Shown here piece by piece: positions 10,742 through 20,175 of a DNA stretch of 64,000 nucleotides; positions within the stretch are counted from its first letter, which is position 1; every line of letters starts with the position of its first letter. A program made the position numbers and the translations under genes. Under the pieces are notes generated by a model that made no database searches, was not told where the DNA came from, and worked only from the letters and a program-made list of their open reading frames with translations. The DNA comes from Hellea sp. (GTDB lineage: Bacteria > Pseudomonadota > Alphaproteobacteria > Caulobacterales > Maricaulaceae). The DNA is taken from NCBI GenBank assembly GCA_020631215.1, contig JAHDHS010000004.1:59166-123165 (forward strand). The letters are read 5' to 3'.

Positions 10742-11821
10742 TTAAGGGAGAGTGAATTTTGCCTCCGCCCCCCAGCCATAAAGACCGGAAAATTGGGAAA
10801 TGCGGAGCTCCCCCGATAGAGAAGCGGATAGGGTCAATTGGGGCTGGCTCGTTTCATAAGTCTCTGAAAGTAAGCCCGCCTCAAAACGCCCTATTCGGTA
10901 ACGCTCTTCCGTTTCGCCCAGCGGCACATCTGCGCCTGCCCAGCTGTCACCGCCCTCACGCGTGCGCCTGATCCAGCTGATAATCCGGTCTGGCCCTGAT
11001 AGATATGACCGGATATGTACGGGCGCGAGGGGGCGTAAATGCCGCCCAACATAGGTGAAATCAGAGCTGTCACCCTCCTGCCCTGCCAGTTTCGGCGTCA
11101 CGGTTAGGGTTTCTTCAAGTAATTCAGGTGACAGCGGGAGCGGGGAGAGGCCTTGATCCAGATAAAGAATACGCGCGCCCGCCGGGATATTCGCCGTTAT
11201 ATCGACGTCAGACCCCGCCAGCCCGCGCAAAAGCCGCCTGCCTTCATAGATATTGGGCGCGGTCAGGGTCAGCTCAGCGATTTGGATAATCTCCCAGCCT
11301 GTCTCGGTCTCGACCGCGAATTTGTTTTGCCCAGACAGGATATCCGCTTCCGGTAGTCCGGCCAGAACCGCATCGGGCATGAAGAATTGAAAACTCGCCG
11401 CCTTATCCCATCTGCCCAGCGGGCCGGCAGTCAGGTCAGATAAAGTCGCGCCCATCCATAGCGGGCTGAGGGCCGTAGCGATCTCAGCCCCTACACTGAT
11501 CTCATGCATCTCAAATGGGTCCATCGCCGAGCCCGCCAGCGGCCCATCATAGCCCGGCAGATCAAATCCGAAGCTCGCCGGGCGACTGACCCAACCGATC
11601 TCTGCCGTGACTTGCGGCGTTGAACCTGCCACAAATATCGCCGAATCATCCGTCAATCTGCGGGCTGAGATACTGTGCGTTTTTCCGGCATCTATGCGTT
11701 CAATTTCATAGAGTGGTTCTTCGTCCAAAAGCTTCACACGATCACCGACAGAAAGCTCGATGCCGCTTTGAAATGGCAAGTGGAAATGTAGCTGTTCCAA
11801 GGCGGCGTGATGGTCTTTCAA
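10742..11821 (-). CDS. GTA host-specificity/tail tip protein (gp15-like), C-terminal segment; TTG start
   Basis: Continues the gp15-type sequence. Overlaps the preceding segment's stop (TTGA). Confidence 0.7.
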   Translation of the reverse strand: MKDHHAALEQLHFHLPFQSGIELSVGDRVKLLDEEPLYEIERIDAGKTHSISARRLTDDSAIFVAGSTPQVTAEIGWVSRPASFGFDLPGYDGPLAGSAMDPFEMHEISVGAEIATALSPLWMGATLSDLTAGPLGRWDKAASFQFFMPDAVLAGLPEADILSGQNKFAVETETGWEIIQIAELTLTAPNIYEGRRLLRGLAGSDVDITANIPAGARILYLDQGLSPLPLSPELLEETLTVTPKLAGQEGDSSDFTYVGRHLRPLAPVHIRSYLSGPDRIISWIRRTREGGDSWAGADVPLGETEERYRIGRFEAGLLSETYETSQPQLTLSASLSGELRISQFSGLYGWGAEAKFTLP

Positions 11822-12489
11822 ACGCTGCTCGCGGTATAGTTGGCAAAGGCCCGATCCATGACGATTGGCACGCGCAAATCCAAAACGCGCACTGTCTCCG
11901 CCGTCAGGTCGCGCGCGGCCACAGAGCCAAGCTGGTAGTCATTCCCGATGTCAATAAAATGCAATCGCACATCTTTTAATTTTCTGTCAGGGTCGTGCCG
12001 ATCACTCACCAAGAGCGGGCCGCTGGTTTGCGCAAACTCCAAGGGATTTAATTCATGCAAAGGCGTCTGCCCTTGGCTGCTGAAAACCAAAACACCCTCG
12101 CGTTCCGACAGGGTGATTTTATAGGTTTCAAACAAGGCCTGCAGCGCGGCGCGCCCACTCATGGGCCGGTCAATATGATAGCCCTGCACAAGCCCGGACA
12201 CACCCGAAACATCGTAATTATTTATGCCGCATTGATCGCATAAGTCCGCAATGATCGACGATAGACTGACCAGCCCCATACGCCCGGTCAGCCAATGACC
12301 GCGCCGCCAGTTTTGCCCGTCCGCCCAGACATCGCCCCGCGCGGGGAAATCAGGAAAAGGCCGCGCGTCCCAGGCCCAGACAGACATCATATTTGTATCA
12401 ATCATATGGCCTGAATATACGGAGGATGAGGGATTTAATTGCGGATCATCCCAATAGGCAATCAGCGCGGAAAGATAATGACGCTGCAT
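11818..12489 (-). CDS. GTA host-specificity/tail tip protein (gp15-like), middle segment
   Basis: 'QRHYLSALIAYWDDPQLNPSSSVYSGHMIDTNMMSVWAWDARPFPDFPARGDVWADGQNWRRGHWLTGRMG' resembles gp15 internal sequence. Same frame as the upstream ORF, separated from it by one TAG. Confidence 0.75.
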   Translation of the reverse strand: MQRHYLSALIAYWDDPQLNPSSSVYSGHMIDTNMMSVWAWDARPFPDFPARGDVWADGQNWRRGHWLTGRMGLVSLSSIIADLCDQCGINNYDVSGVSGLVQGYHIDRPMSGRAALQALFETYKITLSEREGVLVFSSQGQTPLHELNPLEFAQTSGPLLVSDRHDPDRKLKDVRLHFIDIGNDYQLGSVAARDLTAETVRVLDLRVPIVMDRAFANYTASSV

Positions 12490-12507
12490 TAAATCATCTC
12501 TATAAAC

Positions 12508-14388
12508 CTATGAATAATATGGGAATTTACTTTCCGTGCTTTTCAGGTCAAAGAATACGTTGGGCTGATGCGCGCCATTATGAATAGCGGGACAGCCAAT
12601 CTCCAACAGCCAGATGGGTTTGGACTCTGCCTGCCAAGCTGTAGTCTGAGCGACCTCACTGCCGCCTATGCGGTTATAATGTGAATGGCTCCACCAGTTG
12701 CGCAAATCTTTATAGCGAAACACCCAGGGTTTTTGCGCGCCGCCATCCTTGATAGGCGTGTGGATTTGGGCGTCACGATCTGCCCGCGAGGCATAGAAAT
12801 AATCATAACCTTCCCCGCCCTCAATTTGCGATTTCAGATAATCCAGATCATAAGGCCCTGCCGCTATTTCCTCATCGGCGTGACCCGGATTTTCCCGCCA
12901 GTCAGAGAGCGGGAAATAGGCATCAATCCCGACAGCGGATATCGCCGGATGCGCCCATAATTCATCCAGATGAAAACACACATCACCGCTGCCATCTTGC
13001 GGGTGATAACCGAAATATTCCGTCCAATCGGCCGCATAGGTGATACCGACATTCGGCCCCATAACCTGCCGAACATCCTCGGCCAGTTCCGCCAGTTTCG
13101 TCACCGCCGGGAAATTATTATGTGCATCTCTGAGCGTCGTCAGACCCCGGAGTTCAGAGCCAATGATAAAGCGAGCCACACCCCCCGCCTGCTGCGCCAA
13201 ATTCGCGTAATGCAGGATGAAATTCCGGTACCCATTAGACCCCTCAAAAAAGCTAATGATCTCTGTGGCGGTTTGCGCGGATTTGTCCACGCTCGCCGTG
13301 ATCCGCCCGCGCCATGGAAAGCCCGGCGCGTCCATCAAAAGGAAGGGATAAAGCGTGACTTCAAAGCCCCGCGATTTCAGGCTGGTAATCGCTTGTATGA
13401 GACTTTCATCAGACGGCGTACCGCCATAATTGGGACGGCTCTGATCGTCTTGTGAAATCAGATAGGCATTGCCGCGCGTGTCCTGCCCAACCTGCCAGCC
13501 ATGGCCCGGCACGACGCGGTCGCGCCTCTCCACGCCCGGGCGGATTTGGCAGGTACCGCAATTCAGATCATCGCCGAACCAGGCCGTGATGACGGACACA
13601 TTCCGGCAATTGGGCAGCTGACTTTGCAGCTGATCCAGCGCCAATTCTATATCCGCCTGCCCCGACAGATTATTCATATTCACCGGACGGGACACGCCGG
13701 GGCGCGGCGTTTCCTCTACAATATCGGTCGCATAGGCATATTCCCCGCTGCCTGGCAGTAAATTGACGCTCTTGATCAAAGTCTCCAGACGCGGCTCATC
13801 GCCCTGCCCCGGCGGGACGCGGATAATCTCGGCATTAATCTGCGGCAGACGCCCGACATGCCCGTCCAGCGGGAAATCCTCAAAGACGATATAGGCCGTG
13901 CCGCGAAAAGCGGGCACATCGCCCTCGGTTGCCGCAATAATCGGGTCAGGCAATTGATCCTCCCCGCCCTTATAAACCCGCATATTCAGGCCAGCCGTCT
14001 GTAAGGGCGCGCCATTGGCCCAAAGCCGATCAACGCCTAAAATTTCACCTTCACACAGGCCAATCGCAAAGCTGACCGAGTAGCTGTAACTTGTTTGACG
14101 CGGCCCGCCGCCCTTACCGCCGCCCACACGGCTGGTTTCTGACGTTTCGCGCAGGCGCGAGGCCCAAATCACCTGCCCCGCCAGTCGCACACGCCCGTAA
14201 ATCCGAGACATAGGCGCCCCGTCCCGTGAGGTTTGAATATGCAGGCTGTCCAGCCTCGGCCCTTCAAATTTGCGGTCATCAAAGAGCGAGGTGATGGCCT
14301 GCGTCGCGGCGGATTGCGCCAACCCCGTGCCGATATTGACCAGTGAATTGCCCAGAAAATTCAGGCCGGAAATGGCTAAAGTCGTCAT
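12508..14388 (-). CDS. GTA host-specificity/tail tip protein (gp15-like, TIM-barrel region), N-terminal segment
   Basis: Phage/GTA tail protein with 'GWQVGQDTRGNAYLISQDDQSRPNYGGTPSDESLIQAI' and a glycoside-hydrolase-like TIM barrel region. Ends at TAG 12508-12510. Confidence 0.85.
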   Translation of the reverse strand: MTTLAISGLNFLGNSLVNIGTGLAQSAATQAITSLFDDRKFEGPRLDSLHIQTSRDGAPMSRIYGRVRLAGQVIWASRLRETSETSRVGGGKGGGPRQTSYSYSVSFAIGLCEGEILGVDRLWANGAPLQTAGLNMRVYKGGEDQLPDPIIAATEGDVPAFRGTAYIVFEDFPLDGHVGRLPQINAEIIRVPPGQGDEPRLETLIKSVNLLPGSGEYAYATDIVEETPRPGVSRPVNMNNLSGQADIELALDQLQSQLPNCRNVSVITAWFGDDLNCGTCQIRPGVERRDRVVPGHGWQVGQDTRGNAYLISQDDQSRPNYGGTPSDESLIQAITSLKSRGFEVTLYPFLLMDAPGFPWRGRITASVDKSAQTATEIISFFEGSNGYRNFILHYANLAQQAGGVARFIIGSELRGLTTLRDAHNNFPAVTKLAELAEDVRQVMGPNVGITYAADWTEYFGYHPQDGSGDVCFHLDELWAHPAISAVGIDAYFPLSDWRENPGHADEEIAAGPYDLDYLKSQIEGGEGYDYFYASRADRDAQIHTPIKDGGAQKPWVFRYKDLRNWWSHSHYNRIGGSEVAQTTAWQAESKPIWLLEIGCPAIHNGAHQPNVFFDLKSTESKFPYYS

Positions 14389-14831
14389 AAATCTCTCTGT
14401 TGAATAGGCGGAAAAGCAAAACTATGTGTCCAGCGGCGCTGCCAATAGGGCACGAGGAAGCTCTCCACGACCGCCTTGCCCCAATAGGCATGGATCAGGC
14501 GGTCAGGCGCGCTCAGAACCCCGATATGTTTGCACGGCCCCGCCGGATGCATGCGAAAGAGCAGCACATCGCCGGGCCTTGCGGCTTTGATGGGTGTGAG
14601 CCAACGCTGCGCAGCCCTCAATAATGGTTCCTCATCGGACATTTCGCCCCAATCGGGCGTATAGCTGGGCGGTGTTTCCGGCTCCTCGCCGTAAATTTCC
14701 CGCCAAATGCCCCGGATCAGCCCCAAACAATCGGTCCCTGCTCCGCGCGAAGAAGCCTGATGTTGGTAAGGCGTATCGATCCAGTCCCGCGCAATGCGCA
14801 GCACCTCAGCGCGCATAGTGTCACTGGGCAT
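14385..14831 (-). CDS. GTA NlpC/P60-type peptidase (gp14-like)
   Basis: 'DWIDTPYQHQASSRGAGTDCLGLIRGIWREIYG' contains the NlpC/P60 catalytic Cys context. Confidence 0.88.
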   Translation of the reverse strand: MPSDTMRAEVLRIARDWIDTPYQHQASSRGAGTDCLGLIRGIWREIYGEEPETPPSYTPDWGEMSDEEPLLRAAQRWLTPIKAARPGDVLLFRMHPAGPCKHIGVLSAPDRLIHAYWGKAVVESFLVPYWQRRWTHSFAFPPIQQRDL

Positions 14832-15477
14832 GGAGCTTTAAATGCGCGTAGCGGGAGCCGCCATCGCGGCGCTCCCCGTCTTGCGGGGCAGCCTGCAAAG
14901 CATCATCACCCAGCAAAAATGGAAAGCCGCGAAAGTTAGCTGTGTTGGAAAATTGATCGCGGCAGGCCGCAAAGCTGCGCGGGCAAATCGTGCCTTCGGG
15001 ATAAAGGCCCGCATCGACGCCGCAGCGGGCATCGCCGAAACTCGCGTCACAGATCTTGCCAAAGACACGGCCCGTGCCGCGTTCCAGCAAGGTTGCATGG
15101 CCGAGCCATTCTGCCTGAAATCCATCGCCGCTGATCTTGACCCGCCCGATGCGCCCCGAAGAGGTTAATTTGTATTCAGACGGGTTCTGCCAATTGACGG
15201 TAAAGCGTTCCAATATGGCGTTATCCAACACGCCCTCTTTCACCGCCTCTTCGGTCAAATCCGGCAGGTCAAAAACCGTCTCAATCTCTCCGCCGTCGGC
15301 GGCGAAATTAATTCGGTGATCGCGGTCAGTTTCATTGAGGCTTTGGCTGGGGTGATAGGTCGTACCGTCCAGTTCGAAGCTTTGGTCATGATCGGTCAGG
15401 CCACGTACCGAACCGTCCTTTAGGCGCAAACGCCAAGCAGAGCAGAGCGTCGTCGCAATGCCGGAAAACTCAGACAT
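14821..15477 (-). CDS. GTA DUF2163 tail/baseplate protein (gp13-like)
   Basis: 'TTLCSAWRLRLKDGSVRGLTDHDQSFELDGTTYHPS' is typical of DUF2163; canonical GTA gene order. Confidence 0.88.
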   Translation of the reverse strand: MSEFSGIATTLCSAWRLRLKDGSVRGLTDHDQSFELDGTTYHPSQSLNETDRDHRINFAADGGEIETVFDLPDLTEEAVKEGVLDNAILERFTVNWQNPSEYKLTSSGRIGRVKISGDGFQAEWLGHATLLERGTGRVFGKICDASFGDARCGVDAGLYPEGTICPRSFAACRDQFSNTANFRGFPFLLGDDALQAAPQDGERRDGGSRYAHLKLHAQ

Positions 15478-16108
15478 GATCCAGCACCTCGATCAGAGGC
15501 ACATCAGTGATCTGCACAGACTGAAAATCATCCAGAGTGATGTCCAGCCTATCCGTGTCAAAGCGCACCGGCACGTCAAATTCAAATCCGGCAGTCACGA
15601 CCGCACCGGAAGGTGACGGGGAATTAAATATGATCTTTCCGGTCAACGGATCGACACTATAGTTCGAAGTGTCAACAGCCACCCCGTCCAGCGCTAGTAG
15701 AAGCGTGTCAGTCACGGGTTTGGTAATACGGCGGTGATAGTCTCCCGCGCTATCGGCATAGGTTTTGATCAGAGCAAACTCTGTTTGTTGGCCATCGCCT
15801 GTACCAATGATTTGATCCGTGGCTGTGATCTCTTTGTCCGGCATAGCGGTCGTGAAATCCAGCCTGTCCCGAAATCGAAAACTATAAAGCCACCCGCGAC
15901 GCGCTTCGAAAAATGACAATATTTCAATAGCTTGTTGATATGTCTTTATACCTAAGGACGCCTGATAGCGCCTGCGGGAGTTATAATGGCGGCTATTGCG
16001 CCGCTCCGCCCCGCTGCCGAGCTGTGTGATCTCTGTTTGCCGCTCCGGCCCGCCGCTCGCACCAAAGGCCAGATGCCATGGGAAGCTGACATCGTGAAAG
16101 TCTGTCAC
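15470..16108 (-). CDS. GTA DUF2460 tail protein (gp12-like)
   Basis: 'FHDVSFPWHLAFGASGGPERQTEITQLGSGAERRNSRHYNSRRRYQASLGIKT'; canonical order. Confidence 0.88.
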   Translation of the reverse strand: MTDFHDVSFPWHLAFGASGGPERQTEITQLGSGAERRNSRHYNSRRRYQASLGIKTYQQAIEILSFFEARRGWLYSFRFRDRLDFTTAMPDKEITATDQIIGTGDGQQTEFALIKTYADSAGDYHRRITKPVTDTLLLALDGVAVDTSNYSVDPLTGKIIFNSPSPSGAVVTAGFEFDVPVRFDTDRLDITLDDFQSVQITDVPLIEVLDHV

Positions 16109-16143
16109 GATTTCTCCTTTATAAATCTAATTATTTATTTCGC

Positions 16144-16554
16144 TTAAGCGCGGCCCTGTCCGCGCGCCACGGCCTGCGCCAGACGCGCGGCGATCTGCCC
16201 TTCGGACTGTTTAATATCCGCAGATGCGCCGCCCCCATTGACCGTCATATTGACGATCACGGGCGGCTTTGCGCTCTGGCTACTTCCGCCCAAAAGCTTG
16301 CTGCCAAGATTACCAAAGGCAGCCTCCAGCGGGGCGGCGACCAGCTCATTAATCGCCAGCCGCGCTAAATCCCGCGACACAGATTCGGCGAGCCCGGAGA
16401 AGGAAAACTCCCCGCGTATCGCGGCCTGTTCTAATGATTTGGCTATGCGGTCTCCGGCGATTTCAAAGGCTCTCGCAACCTCATCCGCCGCCTCCATGGC
16501 TGGGCCTTTGACAAACTCATCCAGCGCCTTGGCCGCATGTTCTGTTTCATCCAT
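16144..16554 (-). CDS. GTA short tail tape-measure protein (gp11-like)
   Basis: Position between the tail chaperone and gp12; 'FSFSGLAESVSRDLARLAINELVAAPLEAAFGNLG'. Confidence 0.7.
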   Translation of the reverse strand: MDETEHAAKALDEFVKGPAMEAADEVARAFEIAGDRIAKSLEQAAIRGEFSFSGLAESVSRDLARLAINELVAAPLEAAFGNLGSKLLGGSSQSAKPPVIVNMTVNGGGASADIKQSEGQIAARLAQAVARGQGRA

Positions 16555-16747
16555 TTTCTTTTTCCTTATCCGGGTAACAGCGCATTAGTTCCGCCAGATT
16601 TTCAGCGGATAATCCGCCCTGAAATCGGGGCCGTGAGAGCGTCAGCCAATCGCGTAAACTCATGCGCCAGAACTCACTTGGCGCGATCCCAAAGCGCGTG
16701 ACCGCAAGGCGCATCCAATCGTCAAATGGCCACTCATCTTTGCGCAT
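16547..16747 (-). CDS. GTA phage tail assembly chaperone (TAC-like)
   Basis: 'DWMRLAVTRFGIAPSEFWRMSLRDWLTLSR'; overlapping position after gp10. Confidence 0.75.
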   Translation of the reverse strand: MRKDEWPFDDWMRLAVTRFGIAPSEFWRMSLRDWLTLSRPRFQGGLSAENLAELMRCYPDKEKENG

Positions 16748-17045
16748 TTAATTGCTCCTGTAAGACTTCGGACACGCGCATGATCGCCTCGCTGATTTCT
16801 GCATCCGGCAAACTCGCCGCCAGCCTGTCTGCGTCCTGATCCCTTGGTAAGTCAGGACGAAGCAGACAGGCCAGCAACGTGCGGGCCGAACCGGAGGTCA
16901 GATCACGCATTGCCTGCGCCATCCCGGCTGGCCCAAGGGCGCTCATACGCTGCGCCGCTTCAGCTAGCGCCCCCATGGTCAGACGCAGAGCGTAAACCCT
17001 GCCGTTAATTTCCAAATACCCGTCACCGGGCTGATATCCCGCCAT
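16734..17045 (-). CDS. GTA gp10-like protein (gene transfer agent family)
   Basis: 'GYLEINGRVYALRLTMGALAEAAQRMSALGPAGMAQAMRDLTSGSARTLLACLLRP'. Confidence 0.8.
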   Translation of the reverse strand: MAGYQPGDGYLEINGRVYALRLTMGALAEAAQRMSALGPAGMAQAMRDLTSGSARTLLACLLRPDLPRDQDADRLAASLPDAEISEAIMRVSEVLQEQLNAQR

Positions 17046-17456
17046 CTAATCCGCCGTGAAATCGGGCGCGCCGGCGCTGAGCAAAGTCAGTTCAAAATTT
17101 GCTTCGCCCTGATAAGTGCCGGAATAAGACAGGCCCGCAATCAGGAACGGCCCGCTGATCACGCCAAAATCGGGGATGATACATTGCAAATCCTGCGCGC
17201 TTTGATCGAAAAACGCCGCGCGGATAAGCGCATCGGACGCAGCGTCCCTAAAGACGCCCGCCCCGGAAATTTCGGCTGATTTGATACCTGCACCGGGCAA
17301 GAGTTCCTTCCAGCCGCCGGGGGAGCCTGTATCCGTGATGTCCACAGGCCGGGCATTCAGCCGGAAAGTCTTCGTCCGAAGCCCCGCCACCGTTATATAA
17401 GCGCCGGAGCCATCTTTAAGTTTCAGGAGCATGTCGCTCCCACGTTGGGCTGCCAT
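17046..17456 (-). CDS. Phage/GTA major tail protein (gp9-like, TP901-1 family)
   Basis: 'MAAQRGSDMLLKLKDGSGAYITVAGLRTKTFRLNARPVDITDTGSPGGWKELLPGAG'. Confidence 0.88.
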   Translation of the reverse strand: MAAQRGSDMLLKLKDGSGAYITVAGLRTKTFRLNARPVDITDTGSPGGWKELLPGAGIKSAEISGAGVFRDAASDALIRAAFFDQSAQDLQCIIPDFGVISGPFLIAGLSYSGTYQGEANFELTLLSAGAPDFTAD

Positions 17457-17464
17457 AAGGCCTC

Positions 17465-17887
17465 CTATTGTTCAGTATCGAGTGTGAAAGAGACGCGCAG
17501 CAGGCCATGCAGGGTCAGACCGTCAACGGCCCGCAACACATCGGAATAAATGACGGTCACGGCGGTCACATGCGCCTCCCCCGTCGCAGTCAGAGCACTC
17601 CGGCTTAGGGCCCGTTCAATCTGTTTCAAAATCCCAAAGACTTCCGACCGTCCGGCATAGCGTGACCAGACATGCAGCGTCATTTGATGCCGCGTGATCG
17701 CGCCGCCATCGGCGCTGTCATCGGTCGATCTCTGCGGGCCATAGGTCAGATAGGGAAAGACGGGGTCCTCCGGCGCAGCGTCATAAAGCCGGGGCGGCTG
17801 CCCCAATTCGCCCTGCACCCCCGGATCGGTCAGCAAGACCTCATGCACCGCTTTGGCCAGCGCCACGGCATCTGTCGTGACGCTCAT
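17465..17887 (-). CDS. GTA DUF3168 tail completion protein (gp8-like)
   Basis: 'LAKAVHEVLLTDPGVQGELGQPPRLYDAAPEDPVFPYLTYGPQRSTDDSADGG'. Confidence 0.85.
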   Translation of the reverse strand: MSVTTDAVALAKAVHEVLLTDPGVQGELGQPPRLYDAAPEDPVFPYLTYGPQRSTDDSADGGAITRHQMTLHVWSRYAGRSEVFGILKQIERALSRSALTATGEAHVTAVTVIYSDVLRAVDGLTLHGLLRVSFTLDTEQ

Positions 17888-18201
17888 TGCGCTTCCTCCT
17901 CACAGATCAGCTGCAATCGCTCACGCCGATCATCGGGATCAGAGGCCGCAATGACCCGCAATATCCGGCCCTGCCACATCAGGCGGGCGCGTTCGGGGAA
18001 ATTAGCCATGTAACGGATCGTGACCTTATAGGGCTGCAACACTGCCAGACGGCCATTCTCCTTGGCTTCGCTGAGATTATAAGGTTTCACACCCGCCCAG
18101 ATGACTTGGGACAGGCCCCATGTCCGGCTTGCCCCGCCCATATCATCCGGCGTCTCGCTGGGCGTATAAAGCCCGACGCGGCTGCGCATTTGCCGGATCA
18201 T
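17884..18201 (-). CDS. GTA/phage head-tail adaptor (gp7-like)
   Basis: 'GLYTPSETPDDMGGASRTWGLSQVIWAGVKPYN..' head-closure type; position. Confidence 0.82.
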   Translation of the reverse strand: MIRQMRSRVGLYTPSETPDDMGGASRTWGLSQVIWAGVKPYNLSEAKENGRLAVLQPYKVTIRYMANFPERARLMWQGRILRVIAASDPDDRRERLQLICEEEAQ

Positions 18202-18755
18202 AGCCGCAGCCCCTGATAAGGCATCAGCAGCGCATCGACCATCAACGGCTGCGGGATATCCGCCTCACCGCGATATTCATAGCTATGCGCAATCAACAGC
18301 AAAAGCGCCTGCCGAATGGGCATGGGAATGTCGTCCGGCGTGGGTCCATATCCGGCGATGAAATCGACCTGAACCTCTTGCGCTTCTGAGTATGCGGCGC
18401 GCCAATCCTGCCCGGATGACAGGCGAATAGGGGCCGGGCGGGCTTTCAGATTAGCCGTAAAGTCAGACGGTTCCAGCGCCTGCGTTCCTTCATCTGTCAC
18501 AATGCGGATGGCTGTGATTTCAGACGCCGGAAAGCGCGAGAGATAAAGCACCTGACCATCCGGCACAGCGCGGCACATGCGCTGCGCGCGGGTGATCAGG
18601 CTTTGGCCCAAACGGGTTTCTATCTGTCCCTGCGCGGCGACAATCAGATCGCGAATTAAATCATCCTCATCCGGCCCGTCGACACGCAAGAACGTCTTGG
18701 CGCTGTCCAGCGTGACAGGAAGAGAAGGCGGCGGATTAATATCAAAAATATGCAT
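18198..18755 (-). CDS. GTA head-tail connector (gp6-like)
   Basis: 'SLPVTLDSAKTFLRVDGPDEDDLIRDLIVAAQGQIETRLGQSLITR'. Confidence 0.85.
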   Translation of the reverse strand: MHIFDINPPPSLPVTLDSAKTFLRVDGPDEDDLIRDLIVAAQGQIETRLGQSLITRAQRMCRAVPDGQVLYLSRFPASEITAIRIVTDEGTQALEPSDFTANLKARPAPIRLSSGQDWRAAYSEAQEVQVDFIAGYGPTPDDIPMPIRQALLLLIAHSYEYRGEADIPQPLMVDALLMPYQGLRL

Positions 18756-18781
18756 AATGGCCTTTCAAAATTTGCGCATAA

Positions 18782-18806
18782 GAAAAGGCCGCGAAAACGC
18801 GGCCTT
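18782..18806 (-). terminator. Intrinsic terminator-like hairpin between capsid and gp6 genes
   Basis: Minus strand AAGGCCGCG-TTTT-CGCGGCCTT followed by TTCT; 9-bp perfect stem. Confidence 0.6.
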
Positions 18807-18814
18807 GGGGGTGA

Positions 18815-18945
18815 GAGTTTCCTTCTCCCTTGAGGGAGAAGGTGTCACGAAGTGACGGATGAGGGTATGCTAAACTGGCTTGACTACACCCTCACCCACC
18901 GCTTCGCGGTCCCCCCTCTCCCTTAAGGGAGAGGGAAAATTCTTG
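18815..18945. repeat. Palindromic dispersed repeat, family A, copy 1 (divergent, lacks central core)
   Basis: 'ccttctcccttgagggagaaggtgtcacgaagtgacggatgaggg...ccctcacccaccgcttcgcggtcccccctctcccttaagggagaggg'. Confidence 0.8.
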
Positions 18946-18948
18946 GAT

Positions 18949-20175
18949 TTAAGTCGCGGTGCGCAGAACTTTGATGGCGTCGAAATCCTGTACGCCGCCG
19001 CCCACGCGTTTGGTCGTGTAGAACAGCACATAGGGCTTGGCAGAGAATGGGTCGCGCAAGACGCGCACGCCCTGACGGTCGACAATCAGATAGCCCCGGC
19101 GGAAATCCCCAAAGGCCACCGCCGCGCCTTCGCTGGCAATATCGGGCATATCCTCCATCTCGATCAGCGGATAGCCCAGCAGGCTGCTCGGCGCGCCGGC
19201 CTCACTGGCGGGTTGCCAGATATAATTACCGTCGGCGTCTTTGAACTTACGCACCTCATTGATGGTGCGTCGGTTCATGACAAAACTGCCATTCGCGCGG
19301 TAACGCGATTTGGGCGCATAGATCAGGTCAAGCAAATCATCGACCGGATTGGCCGGATCAAAGCCGCCCGCCGTGCCCGTATTGATCGCGCCGATTTCGC
19401 CCCAATCCTGCAGGTCATTATCGGCCAGCGTATAGGAGAGAAAGCCCTTGGGTTTGTTTACTCCGTCGCCGGAGACAAAGGCCGCTGTTTCCTGCGCGGC
19501 AAAAACGTCCCGAACCTCATCCGCCAGCCAGGCATCGACATCGGCCACGCCGTCATCCAGTAAAGCCTGGGTCGCGGCGGGCATGGCGTAAAGCTCGCCG
19601 ACCGGGAAATCCAGCAGCTGTAAATCCGGCGCATCGGTTTCCAGCCGCGCCTCGGTTTCGCCCGCCCAGCCAGAGGCCGCGCCGTCTGCGCTGACGGGTT
19701 TCTTGAACAGGCCAGTCCCGATATTGCGAAGGGTCGCCAGACGCCGCATGGGCGAGCTGTCCTTTAGCGCGCTGTCAATCGTGGACTGCGTTTCCACGGG
19801 CGCGATATAGCTGCCATCGCCATCGACCGAAGAGAGTGACTTGCCTTCCAGCGCCATCAGGTCGGCCGTATCTCCGCCGCGAATATAGCTGTCCCAGGCG
19901 GATTTGGCTTCGCTGTGACCGCCCGTTTCAAGGCCCGGCTGTGACAAGGACATTGACAGATTGTCGATTTTCTTCGTCTGCGCCTCCAGCGCCGCGTTTA
20001 GCCGCGCAACCTTGTCATCCAGCAGCGTATCGGCCGAGGATTTCTGCTCGATTTCGGCCAGACGGGCGTCATTGGCCTCTTTAAAGGCGGCAAATGTTGC
20101 AGCGAAATCGGCCTTTACCTCTTTCATATCCGGGCCTATTTTGGTTTCTAATTTGATGTCTTTACTCACGCGCAA
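18949..20175 (-). CDS. HK97-family major capsid protein (GTA gp5-like)
   Basis: N-terminal coiled-coil delta domain, 'SYIAPVETQSTIDSALKDSSPMRRLATLRNIGTG', 'WQPASEAGAPSSLLGYPLIEMEDMPDIA', 'FGDFRRGYLIVDRQGVRVLRDPFS'. Confidence 0.95.
   Translation of the reverse strand: MRVSKDIKLETKIGPDMKEVKADFAATFAAFKEANDARLAEIEQKSSADTLLDDKVARLNAALEAQTKKIDNLSMSLSQPGLETGGHSEAKSAWDSYIRGGDTADLMALEGKSLSSVDGDGSYIAPVETQSTIDSALKDSSPMRRLATLRNIGTGLFKKPVSADGAASGWAGETEARLETDAPDLQLLDFPVGELYAMPAATQALLDDGVADVDAWLADEVRDVFAAQETAAFVSGDGVNKPKGFLSYTLADNDLQDWGEIGAINTGTAGGFDPANPVDDLLDLIYAPKSRYRANGSFVMNRRTINEVRKFKDADGNYIWQPASEAGAPSSLLGYPLIEMEDMPDIASEGAAVAFGDFRRGYLIVDRQGVRVLRDPFSAKPYVLFYTTKRVGGGVQDFDAIKVLRTAT

Noticed and set aside
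11620-13761. Plus-strand ORFs (e.g. 12970..13455, 13501..13761) opposite the GTA tail genes
   Set aside because: Antisense frames of gp15; no support as independent genes.
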